Shown: positions 30,644 through 39,429, counted from the stretch's first letter. The stretch is 64,000 nucleotides of DNA from Nitrospirillum amazonense (GCF_007828035.1 NZ_VITV01000011.1:90722-154721); one strand, 5' to 3'. A program made the numbers and translations. The notes: generated from the sequence alone by a model not told the origin.

Positions 30644-32076
30644 GGCGTATGTCCCTCCGCAGCATGTCCCTCGGGAAGTTGGGCGAGTGGCAGGGCCACC
30701 ACCGGCTGGGCCGGCCGGCCGCTTTCCACCGGCGTGTCGTTCTCCGCATCGTGATCCAGCGGCCCGTTGCGCACGATGCGCCGCAGGAGCAGCAAACCCG
30801 TGGGGTAGATCAGCAGATAGACCGCCATGTACATCAGCAATGACAGGATGACGTCCCCGCCGGTCAGAGACGGCGTCACCGAGTCCGCCGTGCGCATCAG
30901 GCCATAGACGGTCCAAGGCTGGCGACCCACCTCCGTCGTGGTCCAGCCGGCCAGCACGGCGATGAAACCGAGAGGCCCTGCCCATTGCAGGCCGCGCAGA
31001 TACCAGCCGGTCGTATAAAGCCGCCCGGACCAGCGCAGCAGCCAGCCCACGCCGACGATGGCCAGCATGGCCAGGCCCGCCCCCACCATGACGCGGAAGG
31101 CCCAGTAGACGACGATCACCGGCGGCCGTTCGTCGGCCGGGAAATCCTTCAGTCCCTTCACCGCCCCATCCCAGTGATGGGTGAGGTACAGGCTGCCCAG
31201 CTTGGGCACGGTGATCTCGAAATGGTTGGTTTCCGCCTTCTGGTCGGGGAAACCGAACAGCGACGCCGGGACGCCCTGCCCGCCTTCCCACAGCCCTTCC
31301 ATGGCGGCCAGCTTGGCCGGCTGGTGTTCCAGGGTGTTCAGACCGTGCATGTCGCCCAGCACGATCTGTAGCGGCACGAACAGGGTGAGGAAGCCCAGCG
31401 CCATGCGCATCATCACCCGTCCCTCATCCGGGAAGCGGCCCTTGCGCAGGGTGTAGGCCGCCACCGCCAGCACGACGAAGGCGGTGGTGACATAGAAGCC
31501 GCTGACCACGTGGGCCAGGCGGTAGGGGAAGCTGGGGCTGAAGATGATGTCCACCCAGCTGGCGGGGAAGAAGCGTCCGTCGACGACGGTGTAGCCGCGG
31601 GGCGTCTGCATCCAGCTGTTCACCGCCAGAATCCAGAAGGTGGACAGCAGGGTGCCCAGGGCCACCATGCTGGCCGCCACGAAATGGGCCCAGGGCGGCA
31701 CCAGCTTGCGCCCGAACAGCAGCACGCCCAGGAAGGCGGCCTCCAGAAAGAACGCCGTCAGGCCCTCATAGGCGAACAGCGGCCCCACCACGTTGGACAC
31801 GGCGTCGGTGAAGCGGCTCCAGTTCGTGCCGAACTGGAAGGGCATGACGATACCGCTGACCACGCCCATGCCGAAGGTGACGGCGAACACGCGGATCCAG
31901 AACTTGGAAATCCTCAAGTAAACGGGGTTCTTGGTCCAGGCGTGCAGCCCTTCCAGCATGGCGATGTAAGAGGCGATCCCCACGGTGAAGGCTGGCAGCA
32001 GGATGTGCCAGGCCACCACCCAGACGAATTGCAACCGGGACAGGATCAGGGGATCCAACAGGCGGTCGGTGGACAT
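30640..32076 (-). CDS. cydA: Cytochrome bd ubiquinol oxidase subunit I, cyanide-insensitive type
   Basis: The 478-residue subunit carries the hemes: S-R-L-Q-F-V-W-V-V-A-W-H-I-L-L-P-A-F with the N-terminal heme d/b595 His, a second His in Y-R-L-A-H-V-V-S-G-F, and the quinol-loop signature G-R-Q-P-W after T-T-E-V. The Q-loop is short, as in CioA of Pseudomonas, which gives cyanide and NO tolerance in characterised enzymes. AAGGAG precedes the ATG. The divergent neighbour is an NsrR-type Rrf2 regulator 370 bp away, which fits induction of bd oxidase under nitric oxide; direct control is not proven by a visible operator. Confidence 0.95.
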   Translation of the reverse strand: MSTDRLLDPLILSRLQFVWVVAWHILLPAFTVGIASYIAMLEGLHAWTKNPVYLRISKFWIRVFAVTFGMGVVSGIVMPFQFGTNWSRFTDAVSNVVGPLFAYEGLTAFFLEAAFLGVLLFGRKLVPPWAHFVAASMVALGTLLSTFWILAVNSWMQTPRGYTVVDGRFFPASWVDIIFSPSFPYRLAHVVSGFYVTTAFVVLAVAAYTLRKGRFPDEGRVMMRMALGFLTLFVPLQIVLGDMHGLNTLEHQPAKLAAMEGLWEGGQGVPASLFGFPDQKAETNHFEITVPKLGSLYLTHHWDGAVKGLKDFPADERPPVIVVYWAFRVMVGAGLAMLAIVGVGWLLRWSGRLYTTGWYLRGLQWAGPLGFIAVLAGWTTTEVGRQPWTVYGLMRTADSVTPSLTGGDVILSLLMYMAVYLLIYPTGLLLLRRIVRNGPLDHDAENDTPVESGRPAQPVVALPLAQLPEGHAAEGHTP

Positions 32077-32446
32077 GGGACTGGTCTCCTTCTCGAAGGC
32101 CGCCGGGGGGTGGAGCCTGTCCGCGGTTGAAAATGCCCCTGGCGTTTACGTGCGCTCAAGATCCGCTTGATCGGGCGAACCGTCCAGCGGTCGAATTGTC
32201 TAAGGCACTGAGCCCAGGAATGATTGGTGATTTTTGCGGTAACTTGTCGGAACCGGTTGGCATCCGTGCCCGGGTGCAAGAATGGCTGCGGCCCGGCCTA
32301 TCCACCGGCGCCCTGCGCCGGGGCGGAAGGGATCGTCCAGTACCGGTCGTCACGACCCGCATCGCATGACACTCATAACAAAACCGGCGAACACGACCGT
32401 GTGTATGGGGTATAGATGTATTCCTCGCGCTGTTTTTGAGGGCCCC
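32077..32446. promoter_or_regulatory. Divergent control region between cydAB and nsrR
   Basis: The 370-bp gap serves both directions. On the plus side, GTATAG followed by AGATGTATT near 32411-32422 is a -10-like element overlapping a good half-site of the NsrR consensus (GATGYATT); its second half is not recognisable. GAGGG precedes the nsrR ATG. On the minus side no clear FNR or NsrR palindrome was found. No gene is evident in the gap. Confidence 0.4.
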
Positions 32447-32911
32447 ATGCGGCTGTCGAGCTATACGGATTACGCGTTGCGCACGCTGGTGTTCCTGGCG
32501 CTGAAGTCTGACGGCCTGGCCACCATCAACGACGTCGCCCAGACCTACGACATCTCGAAGAACCACTTGATGAAGGTAGTGCATCAGCTGAGCCAGCTGG
32601 GATACGTCGAGGCCGTGCGCGGACGGGGCGGCGGGCTGCGCCTGGGCCGAAAGGCGGAAGATATCTGTCTGGGCGAGGTCGTCCGCGCCACGGAGCAGGA
32701 GCTGGACATCCTGGAATGCTTCTCCAGCACTTCTCCCGCGCTGTGCCGTCTGAACCCAACCTGCGTGTTGAAGTCCGCCCTGAAGGAAGCGTTGCAGGCC
32801 TTCCTGGCCGTGCTGGACGACTATACCCTGGCCGACTTGGTGAAGCCCCGCCGCACCCTGGCCGGCTTGCTGGACCTGCCGCTGCCCCCCAGCCTGGCCG
32901 GAACCGCCTGA
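32447..32911 (+). CDS. nsrR: NsrR-type Rrf2 family transcriptional regulator
   Basis: The 154-residue protein starts M-R-L-S-S-Y-T-D-Y-A-L-R-T-L-V, the Rrf2 hallmark, with the winged helix at residues 24-65 and G-R-G-G-G-L-R-L as the wing. Cys91, Cys100 and Cys106 form a three-Cys cluster (C-x8-C-x5-C; E. coli NsrR uses 91, 96 and 102), and the tail D-D-Y-T-L-A-D-L-V matches NsrR rather than IscR. NsrR holds an NO-sensitive iron-sulfur cluster and represses NO-detoxifying genes. It is divergent from cydAB, and an NsrR-like site sits before the truncated hemoglobin gene 15 kb away. Confidence 0.88.
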   Translation: MRLSSYTDYALRTLVFLALKSDGLATINDVAQTYDISKNHLMKVVHQLSQLGYVEAVRGRGGGLRLGRKAEDICLGEVVRATEQELDILECFSSTSPALCRLNPTCVLKSALKEALQAFLAVLDDYTLADLVKPRRTLAGLLDLPLPPSLAGTA

Positions 32912-33027
32912 TCGCCCCCCAAGCCCACGGTGTCCCGATCAACGCAGGGTCGCCCTGATGGCAACGATGGTGACAGGGGAACGCCCAGCCCTTACCGTCG
33001 GTTTCACCCCACCCGCATCCTTGCCGG

Positions 33028-33873
33028 ATGTCATTCGCGATGCTGAACCGACTGCGCGCCGCCCTCAGGCCGGCCCAGGCCCGTCCCGACCGGACGGCGC
33101 CCCGGGCGCCGGACGGGCACGTCCTCTATGCCGTGGGCGACGTCCACGGTGAATTGGGATTGCTGCGCCGCTTGCTGGACGCCGTCGCCCGGGACCACGC
33201 CAGGATGGTGGAGAGCCACGGCCCCCTGACGCCGGTGCTGATCATGCTCGGCGACTATGTCGACCGGGGTCCGGACAGCCGCGGGGTCATCGACCTACTG
33301 CGCGGGGGCGCCGACCCGGCCGGCCGCACCCTGGACGATATGCTGCCCGGCTTCACCCGCCATTGCCTGCGCGGCAACCACGAACAATCCATGCTGGATT
33401 TCCTGGCCGATCCCCTGGCCGCCCTGCGCTGGCTGGACTTCGGCGGACCGGCCACCCTGCGCAGCTATGGCCTGCCGGCGGTGATGGAGGGGCCGGCCGT
33501 ACTGCAGGCCGTGGCGTTGAGCGAGGCATTGGCCGCCCAGCTGCCCCCATCGCACCGCCGCTTTCTGGACGACCTGGCGTATCAAGTCGTCTACGGCGAC
33601 TACGCCTTCGTCCACGCCGGCATACGCCCCGGCCGGCCCCTGGCCGAACAGACGGCGGAAGACATGCTGTGGATCCGCGCGCCCTTCATGCTGGCCGAGG
33701 GGCCGCACGAGAAGGTCATCGTCCACGGCCACACCATCGTGCCGGACGTCGACATTCTGCCCCAGCGCATCGCGGTGGACACCGGCGCCTATCGCAGCGG
33801 CCGCCTGTCCGCCGTGGTCCTGCACGGATCTGACATCCGCGTCCTGGATGCCCAGCGGGCGGGGCCGCTGTAA
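33028..33873 (+). CDS. Metallophosphatase, serine/threonine protein phosphatase type
   Basis: The 281-residue protein has all PPP-family metal-site motifs in order: G-D-V-H-G-E, G-D-Y-V-D-R-G-P-D-S, R-G-N-H-E-Q, V-H-A-G-I-R-P-G and V-H-G-H-T, from about residue 38 to 240. Bacterial members dephosphorylate phosphoproteins or dinucleotide polyphosphates (ApaH-like); the sequence does not decide which. The start is uncertain: ATG at 33028 or at 33040, neither with a strong Shine-Dalgarno sequence. It is convergent with the reductase gene, only 5 bp apart. Confidence 0.88.
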   Translation: MSFAMLNRLRAALRPAQARPDRTAPRAPDGHVLYAVGDVHGELGLLRRLLDAVARDHARMVESHGPLTPVLIMLGDYVDRGPDSRGVIDLLRGGADPAGRTLDDMLPGFTRHCLRGNHEQSMLDFLADPLAALRWLDFGGPATLRSYGLPAVMEGPAVLQAVALSEALAAQLPPSHRRFLDDLAYQVVYGDYAFVHAGIRPGRPLAEQTAEDMLWIRAPFMLAEGPHEKVIVHGHTIVPDVDILPQRIAVDTGAYRSGRLSAVVLHGSDIRVLDAQRAGPL

Positions 33874-33878
33874 GGCCC

Positions 33879-34853
33879 CTATCCCGCCCTGTCCCCCGTA
33901 TCCAGCGTCACCGTGCCGGTGGCGCGGGAGACGCAGACGCACATCTGGCGGCCCTCCGCCTTTTGCCGGTCGCTGAGGAAGACGTCGCGGTGGTCCAGGG
34001 CGCCGCCGGCCACATCCACCACGTCCAGGGCACAGAGGCCGCATTCACCCCGGCGGCAGTCGTACATCAGGTCGGCACCAGCCTCCTGCAGGGCCGACAG
34101 CAGGGTCTGGTCAGGGCGCACGGTCACCGTCAGGTTCAGGCGGGGCACCTGGGCGATGAACGGCTGGGCGGGAGAGGCGCCGCCGGCACCAAAGGTTTCC
34201 AGCCGGAAATCGGACGGCGGGCGGCCCAGGGCGGCCCACGCCTGGCGCGCCGCCGCCATCATGGGGGCAGGCCCGCAGATATAGACCTCGCCCCCCGGCG
34301 CCACGCGGGCCAGCTCAACCTTGAAGTCGATGGCCTGGCCCTCGGCATCCAGGAAGATCTGCAACCGGTCACCCAGCAGCGTCCGCAATTCCTCCACGAA
34401 GGCCAGGTCCACGGCGCGGCGGGCGGCGTAGAGCAGGCGGACTACGGCACCCCGGCGGGCCAGCGCGCGCGCCATCGCCAGGATGGGGGTGATGCCGATG
34501 CCACCAGCGATCAGCAGGTGATCGGGCCGGCCGGCCGACAGCTGGAAATGGTTCAGGGGCGCGCTGATGGTCAGGCGCGCGCCTGGCGTCAGGCCCCACA
34601 TGTAGGCGGAACCGCCTCGGCTGTCAGGCAGCCGCTTCACCGCGATGCGCAGGATGCCGTCGCCCGGTTCCCCCACCAGGGAATAGTGGCGCACGTCCGG
34701 CTGGCCGCTGATCAGCACCTGCACCTGGATGTGCGATCCAGGGCCGTAGGCCGGCACTGGCCCCTCCGGCTGGATGTCGAACTGGCGGATGCCATCGGCC
34801 ACGTCGCGGGTGGCCAGCAGGCGCCCCGATCCCCATTCCGCCTTGAATCCCAT
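33879..34853 (-). CDS. Rieske oxygenase reductase (VanB/PDR-type)
   Basis: The 324-residue flavo-iron-sulfur reductase has an N-terminal FMN-binding barrel (R-H-Y-S-L-V-G, the flavin motif), an NAD-binding domain (L-I-A-G-G-I-G-I-T-P-I-L, then Y-I-C-G-P-A-P-M-M), and a C-terminal plant-type [2Fe-2S] ferredoxin (Y-D-C-R-R-G-E-C-G-L-C with the fourth Cys in C-V-C-V-S). This order is that of phthalate dioxygenase reductase and VanB. It passes electrons from NADH to the Rieske oxygenase encoded two genes upstream; the GntR regulator gene lies between. Aromatic substrate unknown. Confidence 0.9.
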   Translation of the reverse strand: MGFKAEWGSGRLLATRDVADGIRQFDIQPEGPVPAYGPGSHIQVQVLISGQPDVRHYSLVGEPGDGILRIAVKRLPDSRGGSAYMWGLTPGARLTISAPLNHFQLSAGRPDHLLIAGGIGITPILAMARALARRGAVVRLLYAARRAVDLAFVEELRTLLGDRLQIFLDAEGQAIDFKVELARVAPGGEVYICGPAPMMAAARQAWAALGRPPSDFRLETFGAGGASPAQPFIAQVPRLNLTVTVRPDQTLLSALQEAGADLMYDCRRGECGLCALDVVDVAGGALDHRDVFLSDRQKAEGRQMCVCVSRATGTVTLDTGDRAG

Positions 34854-34889
34854 AGGTCGTTTTCCTCCCGTTATGTTTCAGCGCCACGG

Positions 34890-35654
34890 TCACGGCCACG
34901 CCGCCGCCAGTCGCAGCAGTGATCCGCCGGGCAGGCCGGTCAGCTTGTCCCGATCGCTCAGGGCGGCGCGCAACCGGCGCTGGGCCACGCGGGCATGCTC
35001 GGCCGCCAGCGCCTCGGCCCGGGCCCCTTCGCCCCGGCTGATGGCTTCAAGCAGCAGGCGGTGCTGTTCCTGGGCCACCACCAGGGTGTCGCGGCCCGCC
35101 GCCTCGGTGGCGTGCAATTGCACGAAGGCGGAAGGGCCGGCGAAGGGTTGTGCCGCCGCCTGCTCCACCGCGCGCGCCACGACGCCGCTGCCCGCCAGGC
35201 GCACCAGTTCCTCATGGAAAAAGGCGTTGAGGCGGACATATTCGTCAAAGTCCGCCTCGCTCAGCGCCGGCTGGGCCACCAGCCGGTCCAGCGCCGCCAC
35301 GCAATCGCGCAATGGCCCCAGGGCGGCGGCGGCGGGGCGGCGCTCCGCCGCCAGGCGGGCGGCCAGGCCCTCCAGCGTGCCGCGCACCTCGATGGCGTCG
35401 GCAAGATCCGCGGCGGTGAAGGCGCGCACGACGAAACCGCCGCTGGCCCCGGGCGCCACCAGCCCTTCCTGCGCCAACCGCTCCAGGGCCAGGCGCACCG
35501 GCGTGCGCGACACGCCAAGCCGCTCGACCATGGCCGGTTCGGACACGCGCTTGCCGGGCGGCAGTTCCCCCGCCAGGATCAGCTCGCGCAGACCCTGCTG
35601 CGCGCGCGCTACCTGCATGCCCCTGCCCTCTTCCTCCGCCACCATCGCCTTCAT
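34890..35654 (-). CDS. GntR-family regulator, FadR/VanR (FCD) type
   Basis: The 254-residue protein has the GntR winged helix-turn-helix (L-R-E-L-I-L-A-G-E-L-P-P-G-K-R-V-S-E through V-S-R-T-P-V-R-L-A-L-E-R-L, residues about 18-65) and an all-helical FCD effector domain (E-V-R-G-T-L-E-G-L-A-A-R-L, F-H-E-E-L-V-R-L-A, then L-E-A-I-S-R-G-E-G-A-R-A-E). The ATG overlaps the stop of the oxygenase gene (ATGA), so the regulator is made from the operon it probably controls. A GTTGCATGCAAC palindrome before the first gene is a likely operator. Confidence 0.9.
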   Translation of the reverse strand: MKAMVAEEEGRGMQVARAQQGLRELILAGELPPGKRVSEPAMVERLGVSRTPVRLALERLAQEGLVAPGASGGFVVRAFTAADLADAIEVRGTLEGLAARLAAERRPAAAALGPLRDCVAALDRLVAQPALSEADFDEYVRLNAFFHEELVRLAGSGVVARAVEQAAAQPFAGPSAFVQLHATEAAGRDTLVVAQEQHRLLLEAISRGEGARAEALAAEHARVAQRRLRAALSDRDKLTGLPGGSLLRLAAAWP

Positions 35655-36787
35655 TCCGCCGCCACCCGCTGGGGTCGCTCGGCCGCGATCATGCGGTCGA
35701 TCAGGCGGCGGGCCCACATGCCGCCGGCATCGATGTTCAGATTGTAGAAACGGCGATCCGGATGGCTTTCGATGGCGCGCTGCTGCGCCTCCAGCACCTC
35801 TTCATCCTCGCCGAAGATGCGGTGGACGCCCTCGCGCAGCTCGTGGGTCAGGCGTTGTTCGCCCAGGCGGTAGTTGCGGCAGAAGGCCCAGAAGTAATGG
35901 CAGCTGCCGTCCGCTTCGGGCGTGATGGTGTTCAGCACATAGCCGTTGACACCCTGGCTACGGTCGCCCTCCGGCGCGCCGGTGCCAGCGGGGGCCACGC
36001 CCACGTCGATGGCGATGGTGCAGGGTGCCTCGAAATTGATGATCTGCCAGCGGTCGACCTTGCCCGGCTTGCCCAGCTGGGCCGCCCAGAAAGGCGGCGG
36101 GTCGATGCCGTGCATCCAGCGGGTGACGGTGGCGGTCTTGTCGGTGTGGGTCACCTGGAAGGGGGCCTCGGCCACCGCGTCGTTGCCGATGCTGGAGCCG
36201 TGCACGAAGGTTTCGTGCGTCAAGTCCATCAGATTGTCCAGCACCAGGCGGTAGTCGCACTTGACCGTGATCAGGCGGCCGTCGCCCGCCCACTCGGGAT
36301 CATGGTTCCAGTGCAGGTCGGGCACCAGCGCGGGATCGGCCAGGGCCGGATCGCCCATCCACACCCACAGGAAACGGTGCCGTTCCACCACCGGGTAGGA
36401 TCGCACGCAGGCCGCCGGGTTCAGCGTTTCCTGGCTGGGCATGTGGGTGCAGCGGCCGTTGGCGGCGTATTCCAGGCCGTGATAGCCGCAGCGCACACCA
36501 TCGCCCACCAGCCGGCCCTTGGACAAGGGCACCAGGCGATGCCAGCAGGCGTCGGCCAGGGCCACGGGCGTGCGGTCCAGCTGACGATAGAACACCAGTT
36601 GCGTGCCGCAGATGGTACGCGGGAACAGGGCCCGACCCACCTCATGGTCCCAGGCCGCCGCGTACCAGGCGTTGTCCGGCCAGGCTTTCGCCGCCGTATC
36701 CGGCCCAGAGGCCCCAGCCCCGGAAACCAACGAACGCCCCGTCACCCAGGACTGGCCCTCACCCTGCGCCCGATCGTCCCGACCCAT
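35651..36787 (-). CDS. Rieske aromatic oxygenase, vanillate O-demethylase (VanA)-like
   Basis: The 378-residue oxygenase has an N-terminal Rieske [2Fe-2S] domain with ligands Cys81, His83 (A-C-W-H-R), Cys100 and His103 (R-C-G-Y-H-G), and a catalytic domain with the mononuclear-iron motif L-D-N-L-M-D-L-T-H-E-T-F-V-H. Length and motif spacing match the VanA group of aryl-ether demethylases rather than ring-dihydroxylating dioxygenases. The operon order oxygenase, GntR regulator, reductase resembles van loci with the regulator embedded. GGAGGAG lies before the ATG. Likely substrate is a methoxylated or similar aromatic acid (inference). Confidence 0.88.
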   Translation of the reverse strand: MGRDDRAQGEGQSWVTGRSLVSGAGASGPDTAAKAWPDNAWYAAAWDHEVGRALFPRTICGTQLVFYRQLDRTPVALADACWHRLVPLSKGRLVGDGVRCGYHGLEYAANGRCTHMPSQETLNPAACVRSYPVVERHRFLWVWMGDPALADPALVPDLHWNHDPEWAGDGRLITVKCDYRLVLDNLMDLTHETFVHGSSIGNDAVAEAPFQVTHTDKTATVTRWMHGIDPPPFWAAQLGKPGKVDRWQIINFEAPCTIAIDVGVAPAGTGAPEGDRSQGVNGYVLNTITPEADGSCHYFWAFCRNYRLGEQRLTHELREGVHRIFGEDEEVLEAQQRAIESHPDRRFYNLNIDAGGMWARRLIDRMIAAERPQRVAAE

Positions 36788-36835
36788 GGCACCGCTCCTC
36801 CACATTTGTTATGGAGCATATGTACCTGAAGACTA

Positions 36836-36849
36836 AGTTGCATGCAACT
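36836..36849 (-). promoter_or_regulatory. Palindromic operator before VanA-like operon
   Basis: AGTTGCATGCAACT is a perfect 14-base palindrome 49 bp upstream of the oxygenase start. FadR-type GntR proteins bind short palindromes with GT and AC half-sites, so this is a plausible site for the GntR protein encoded in the operon. Confidence 0.5.
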
Positions 36850-37040
36850 CCGGTCTCATGGATCAAAATGTCGGCCACCACACCCATTTCTGCATACACC
36901 AGCCCCGGCACGCATAGGGTCCGCCGGCCAAGGTGATGCCGTCGGACCCCAGGATGACGGTGGCGTTGCCCTGGCCGGCATCGACGTGACGGATGTTCAG
37001 CGCATCCTGCGTCCAGGGCGGCAGGCCGCCGCCCGCACAA

Positions 37041-37069
37041 GGCCCTTTCCGCCCCCGCAGGAAAGGGCC
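37041..37069 (-). terminator. Hairpin after ribbon-helix-helix gene
   Basis: GGCCCTTTCC (37041-37050) pairs perfectly with GGAAAGGGCC (37060-37069), nine-base loop, 14 bp beyond the minus-strand stop at 37083. The following T content is low, so termination may be partial. Confidence 0.5.
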
Positions 37070-37082
37070 CACGCGGCCAACC

Positions 37083-37541
37083 TCAGGCCCGGCCCGACTT
37101 GACCGGCAGGTCCTGGGGCGCGTTCACCAGGGCGTCGGCATGGTCCAGCAAGTGCTGGCGGATCTGGCGCCCGCTGAGGCCGGTGTCCGCCAGGCTGTGG
37201 CTGTTGAACACGGTGCGGTCCCTATCGCCGCGCCGCAAGCCGTGGGCCCACAGGTAGAACTCCCCGGTGGCCGCTTCCATCACGATGTCATCCAGGCCCG
37301 CGCCCAGGCGCTGCATTTCCGCCGGGCTTAGTTCGGCCACGAAGATGATGAAACGGCGCACGGACTCGTCGTTCTCACGGTTGATGCGCAGGATATGGCG
37401 GATGCCCTGCTCCATCAGCGCGTTGATGCTGGTGCCGTCCAGCGCCGCGCGGATCTTGATCTGCCGCAGCAGGTCGGGTTCCAGGCGGAAGGTGGTCATG
37501 ACCCGCTGATCCTTAAGCTTGGGGGTGGCTTTTTCCGGCAT
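37083..37541 (-). CDS. Ribbon-helix-helix domain protein, unknown function
   Basis: The 152-residue protein has an Arc/MetJ-like ribbon-helix-helix near residues 14-50 (M-T-T-F-R-L-E-P-D-L-L-R-Q-I-K-I-R-A-A-L and then D-G-T-S-I-N-A-L-M). The remaining hundred residues are unassigned and include R-R-F-I-I-F-V-A-E-L-S-P-A-E-M. RHH proteins bind DNA as dimers, as antitoxins or regulators. No toxin gene is next to it. GAGGAG lies about ten bases before the chosen ATG. The next gene upstream is 800 bp or more away on this strand or unrelated, so it appears monocistronic. Confidence 0.7.
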   Translation of the reverse strand: MPEKATPKLKDQRVMTTFRLEPDLLRQIKIRAALDGTSINALMEQGIRHILRINRENDESVRRFIIFVAELSPAEMQRLGAGLDDIVMEAATGEFYLWAHGLRRGDRDRTVFNSHSLADTGLSGRQIRQHLLDHADALVNAPQDLPVKSGRA

Positions 37542-37611
37542 GACGGTCGTGCTCCTCTTCGGGGCGGTCCCGTCCATCAAGCTTTCATGATGGCATCGGG
37601 ACCTTGGAAAA

Positions 37612-37637
37612 GGCCCGGCCCCCGAGGGAGCCGGGCC
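37612..37637 (-). terminator. Terminator after porin gene
   Basis: GGCCCGGC (37612-37619) pairs with GCCGGGCC (37630-37637). On the minus strand the stem is followed by TTTTCC, 12 bp after the porin stop, giving a plausible intrinsic terminator. Confidence 0.6.
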
Positions 37638-37648
37638 CGGTGATGGAC

Positions 37649-39325
37649 TTAGAACGGGTAGTAACGGAAAGCGGTGTAGAGCACCGTGTCGTCGGTGCTG
37701 GGGCTGCCGCCCACGCCCTCGAATAGGTCGCGGCGGATGTATTCGCCCTGCATGCCGAACTGCATGGTGCCCATGTTGCCGTGGTAGAATTTCCACCAGA
37801 AGCCGGCCGTAGCCTCCCGCACCGAACGGGTGTTGCCCGCGCAGGCGAGGGGCGAGTTCTCGGTGTAGCAACCGGTGTTGACGGCCAGGCCGTTGCCATA
37901 GCCGTAGGCCTTGCCGGCGACCGTGAACGCCTTGCTGTCGTCCTGTTCCAGGCCGTAGTAGGCGTACAGATCCCAATCGGACGTGGGGTGGCCGATGACG
38001 CCGGCCATGGCCGTGACCTCGGTGATGGGCGACAGGCGGCCGTAGGGGTTCACCGTCACGTCCGGCAGGCTGGACGAACCATAGCGGCCGATACCCTGGC
38101 CGGCCATGGTGCTCAGCTGAATGTCCACATACTTGGGCACCACCGGCAGGATGGCGGCGGCACCGAAGCCGAAGCCGGTCTCGGTGTAGTTTTGACCGGC
38201 GGCACGGCTCTGGAACTCACGCGCCAGACCGAACACCTCGTAGTGGCCCCAGCCGGGCTCGGCCACGGCCTTCACGATCAGGTCGGGGGCGATGTCGGTG
38301 GAGTAGTTGGCCGTGCTGTTCAGCAGCGAGCCGCCGGGGTTGGTGTTGCTGTTGGGTACCAAAGCGGTCGAACCGCTGATGGACGCCTGCGGGCTTTCCA
38401 ACGCCACACCCAGCCAATAATGGCGGTTCCAGTCCTTGACCACGCGCAGGCCCCAGTTGCGGGTCCAGTCGAAGCCGGCGGCGTACTGGGCGTCCGGGCC
38501 CATCGGCAGCGCTTCGGTGCGGGGATCGATGCCGGACTTGTTGGTGGTGACCAGGCTGAAGGACTGGCCCGCCAGCAGGTGCCAGCCGGTATCCTTCCAA
38601 TCGGCGGTCAAGTAGCCCTGGCGCAGACGCGGAACATAGCTGTTGCTCTGCCCGCTGTTGGAGGACGTGCCGACGCCCAGGAAGTCGGATTCGAAGTAGG
38701 CGCCCAGGTGGGTATCGGGGCCGACATCGCTTTCGGCCAGCATGGTCACGCGGCTCTGGCGCGCGCTGCCGCGGAACTCACCCCGATCATAGTTGGAGGA
38801 GTTCTTCAGCGGGATGGCGGCATAGGGGGTGGCGACGTCCGCGGTCATGTTGCGCGAGCGGTAGACGCTGGCCGCTTCGATGAAGCCGCCGAAGGTCAGC
38901 TTCACGCCCTTGCCCAGGCGCAGGCTGTTGTCGTTGGGGTCGGTCACCTTCTGCTGCTGGGCGATCTGCGTGGCGGCGGTGGCCGCCTTCTCCGCAGCCG
39001 CGCGGGATTCCACCACCGCCTTGGCGTTGGTGTCCTGCTGGGTCGCCAGCGCCTGCAGCTGCGACTGCAGCGCCTGGATCTGCTTGTTCAGGGCGTCGAT
39101 CTGCGCCTGGGTCGCCACGATCTGGGTCGGCGTGGCGGCGGTGGCGGCAGCCGAGGCGGCCTTCTTATGCTTCGTGGTGCTGGCGGCGTCCTCAGCGCGC
39201 GCCGCGGTCGCTGCACCCATCAGGGCGACGCAGGCCGTGGTCATGAACGCGGCACGCACGAAGGCGCGGCCTTTCCGGATCTGATGCGGCGGATGGGTCC
39301 ATCCGTTCCGCGCTTCAATAGACAT
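37649..39325 (-). CDS. Outer-membrane porin, DcaP-like with coiled-coil N-terminus
   Basis: The 558-residue protein has an extended N-terminus before its signal sequence (F-V-R-A-A-F-M-T-T-A-C-V-A-L-M-G-A-A-T-A-A-R-A). A Gln/Ala heptad coiled coil follows (I-D-A-L-N-K-Q-I-Q-A-L-Q-S-Q-L-Q, residues about 70-115), then a beta-barrel from about residue 140 (L-T-F-G-G-F-I-E-A-A-S-V-Y-R-S) to a terminal F-R-Y-Y-P-F, with the C-terminal Phe of outer-membrane barrels. This coiled-coil-plus-barrel form is that of DcaP-like trimeric porins for anionic solutes. GGGAG is ten bases before the ATG. A terminator follows. The long AT-rich upstream region carries inverted repeats. Confidence 0.85.
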   Translation of the reverse strand: MSIEARNGWTHPPHQIRKGRAFVRAAFMTTACVALMGAATAARAEDAASTTKHKKAASAAATAATPTQIVATQAQIDALNKQIQALQSQLQALATQQDTNAKAVVESRAAAEKAATAATQIAQQQKVTDPNDNSLRLGKGVKLTFGGFIEAASVYRSRNMTADVATPYAAIPLKNSSNYDRGEFRGSARQSRVTMLAESDVGPDTHLGAYFESDFLGVGTSSNSGQSNSYVPRLRQGYLTADWKDTGWHLLAGQSFSLVTTNKSGIDPRTEALPMGPDAQYAAGFDWTRNWGLRVVKDWNRHYWLGVALESPQASISGSTALVPNSNTNPGGSLLNSTANYSTDIAPDLIVKAVAEPGWGHYEVFGLAREFQSRAAGQNYTETGFGFGAAAILPVVPKYVDIQLSTMAGQGIGRYGSSSLPDVTVNPYGRLSPITEVTAMAGVIGHPTSDWDLYAYYGLEQDDSKAFTVAGKAYGYGNGLAVNTGCYTENSPLACAGNTRSVREATAGFWWKFYHGNMGTMQFGMQGEYIRRDLFEGVGGSPSTDDTVLYTAFRYYPF

Positions 39326-39429
39326 TACTGTCCACTCCCATCAACTGATTGGCTTCTTATCCGCACCCGGACAGGCGCGATGGCCCTTTAAAGCAGTTGT
39401 CGATTGAAGAAATGTGGCAGTCGACTAAA

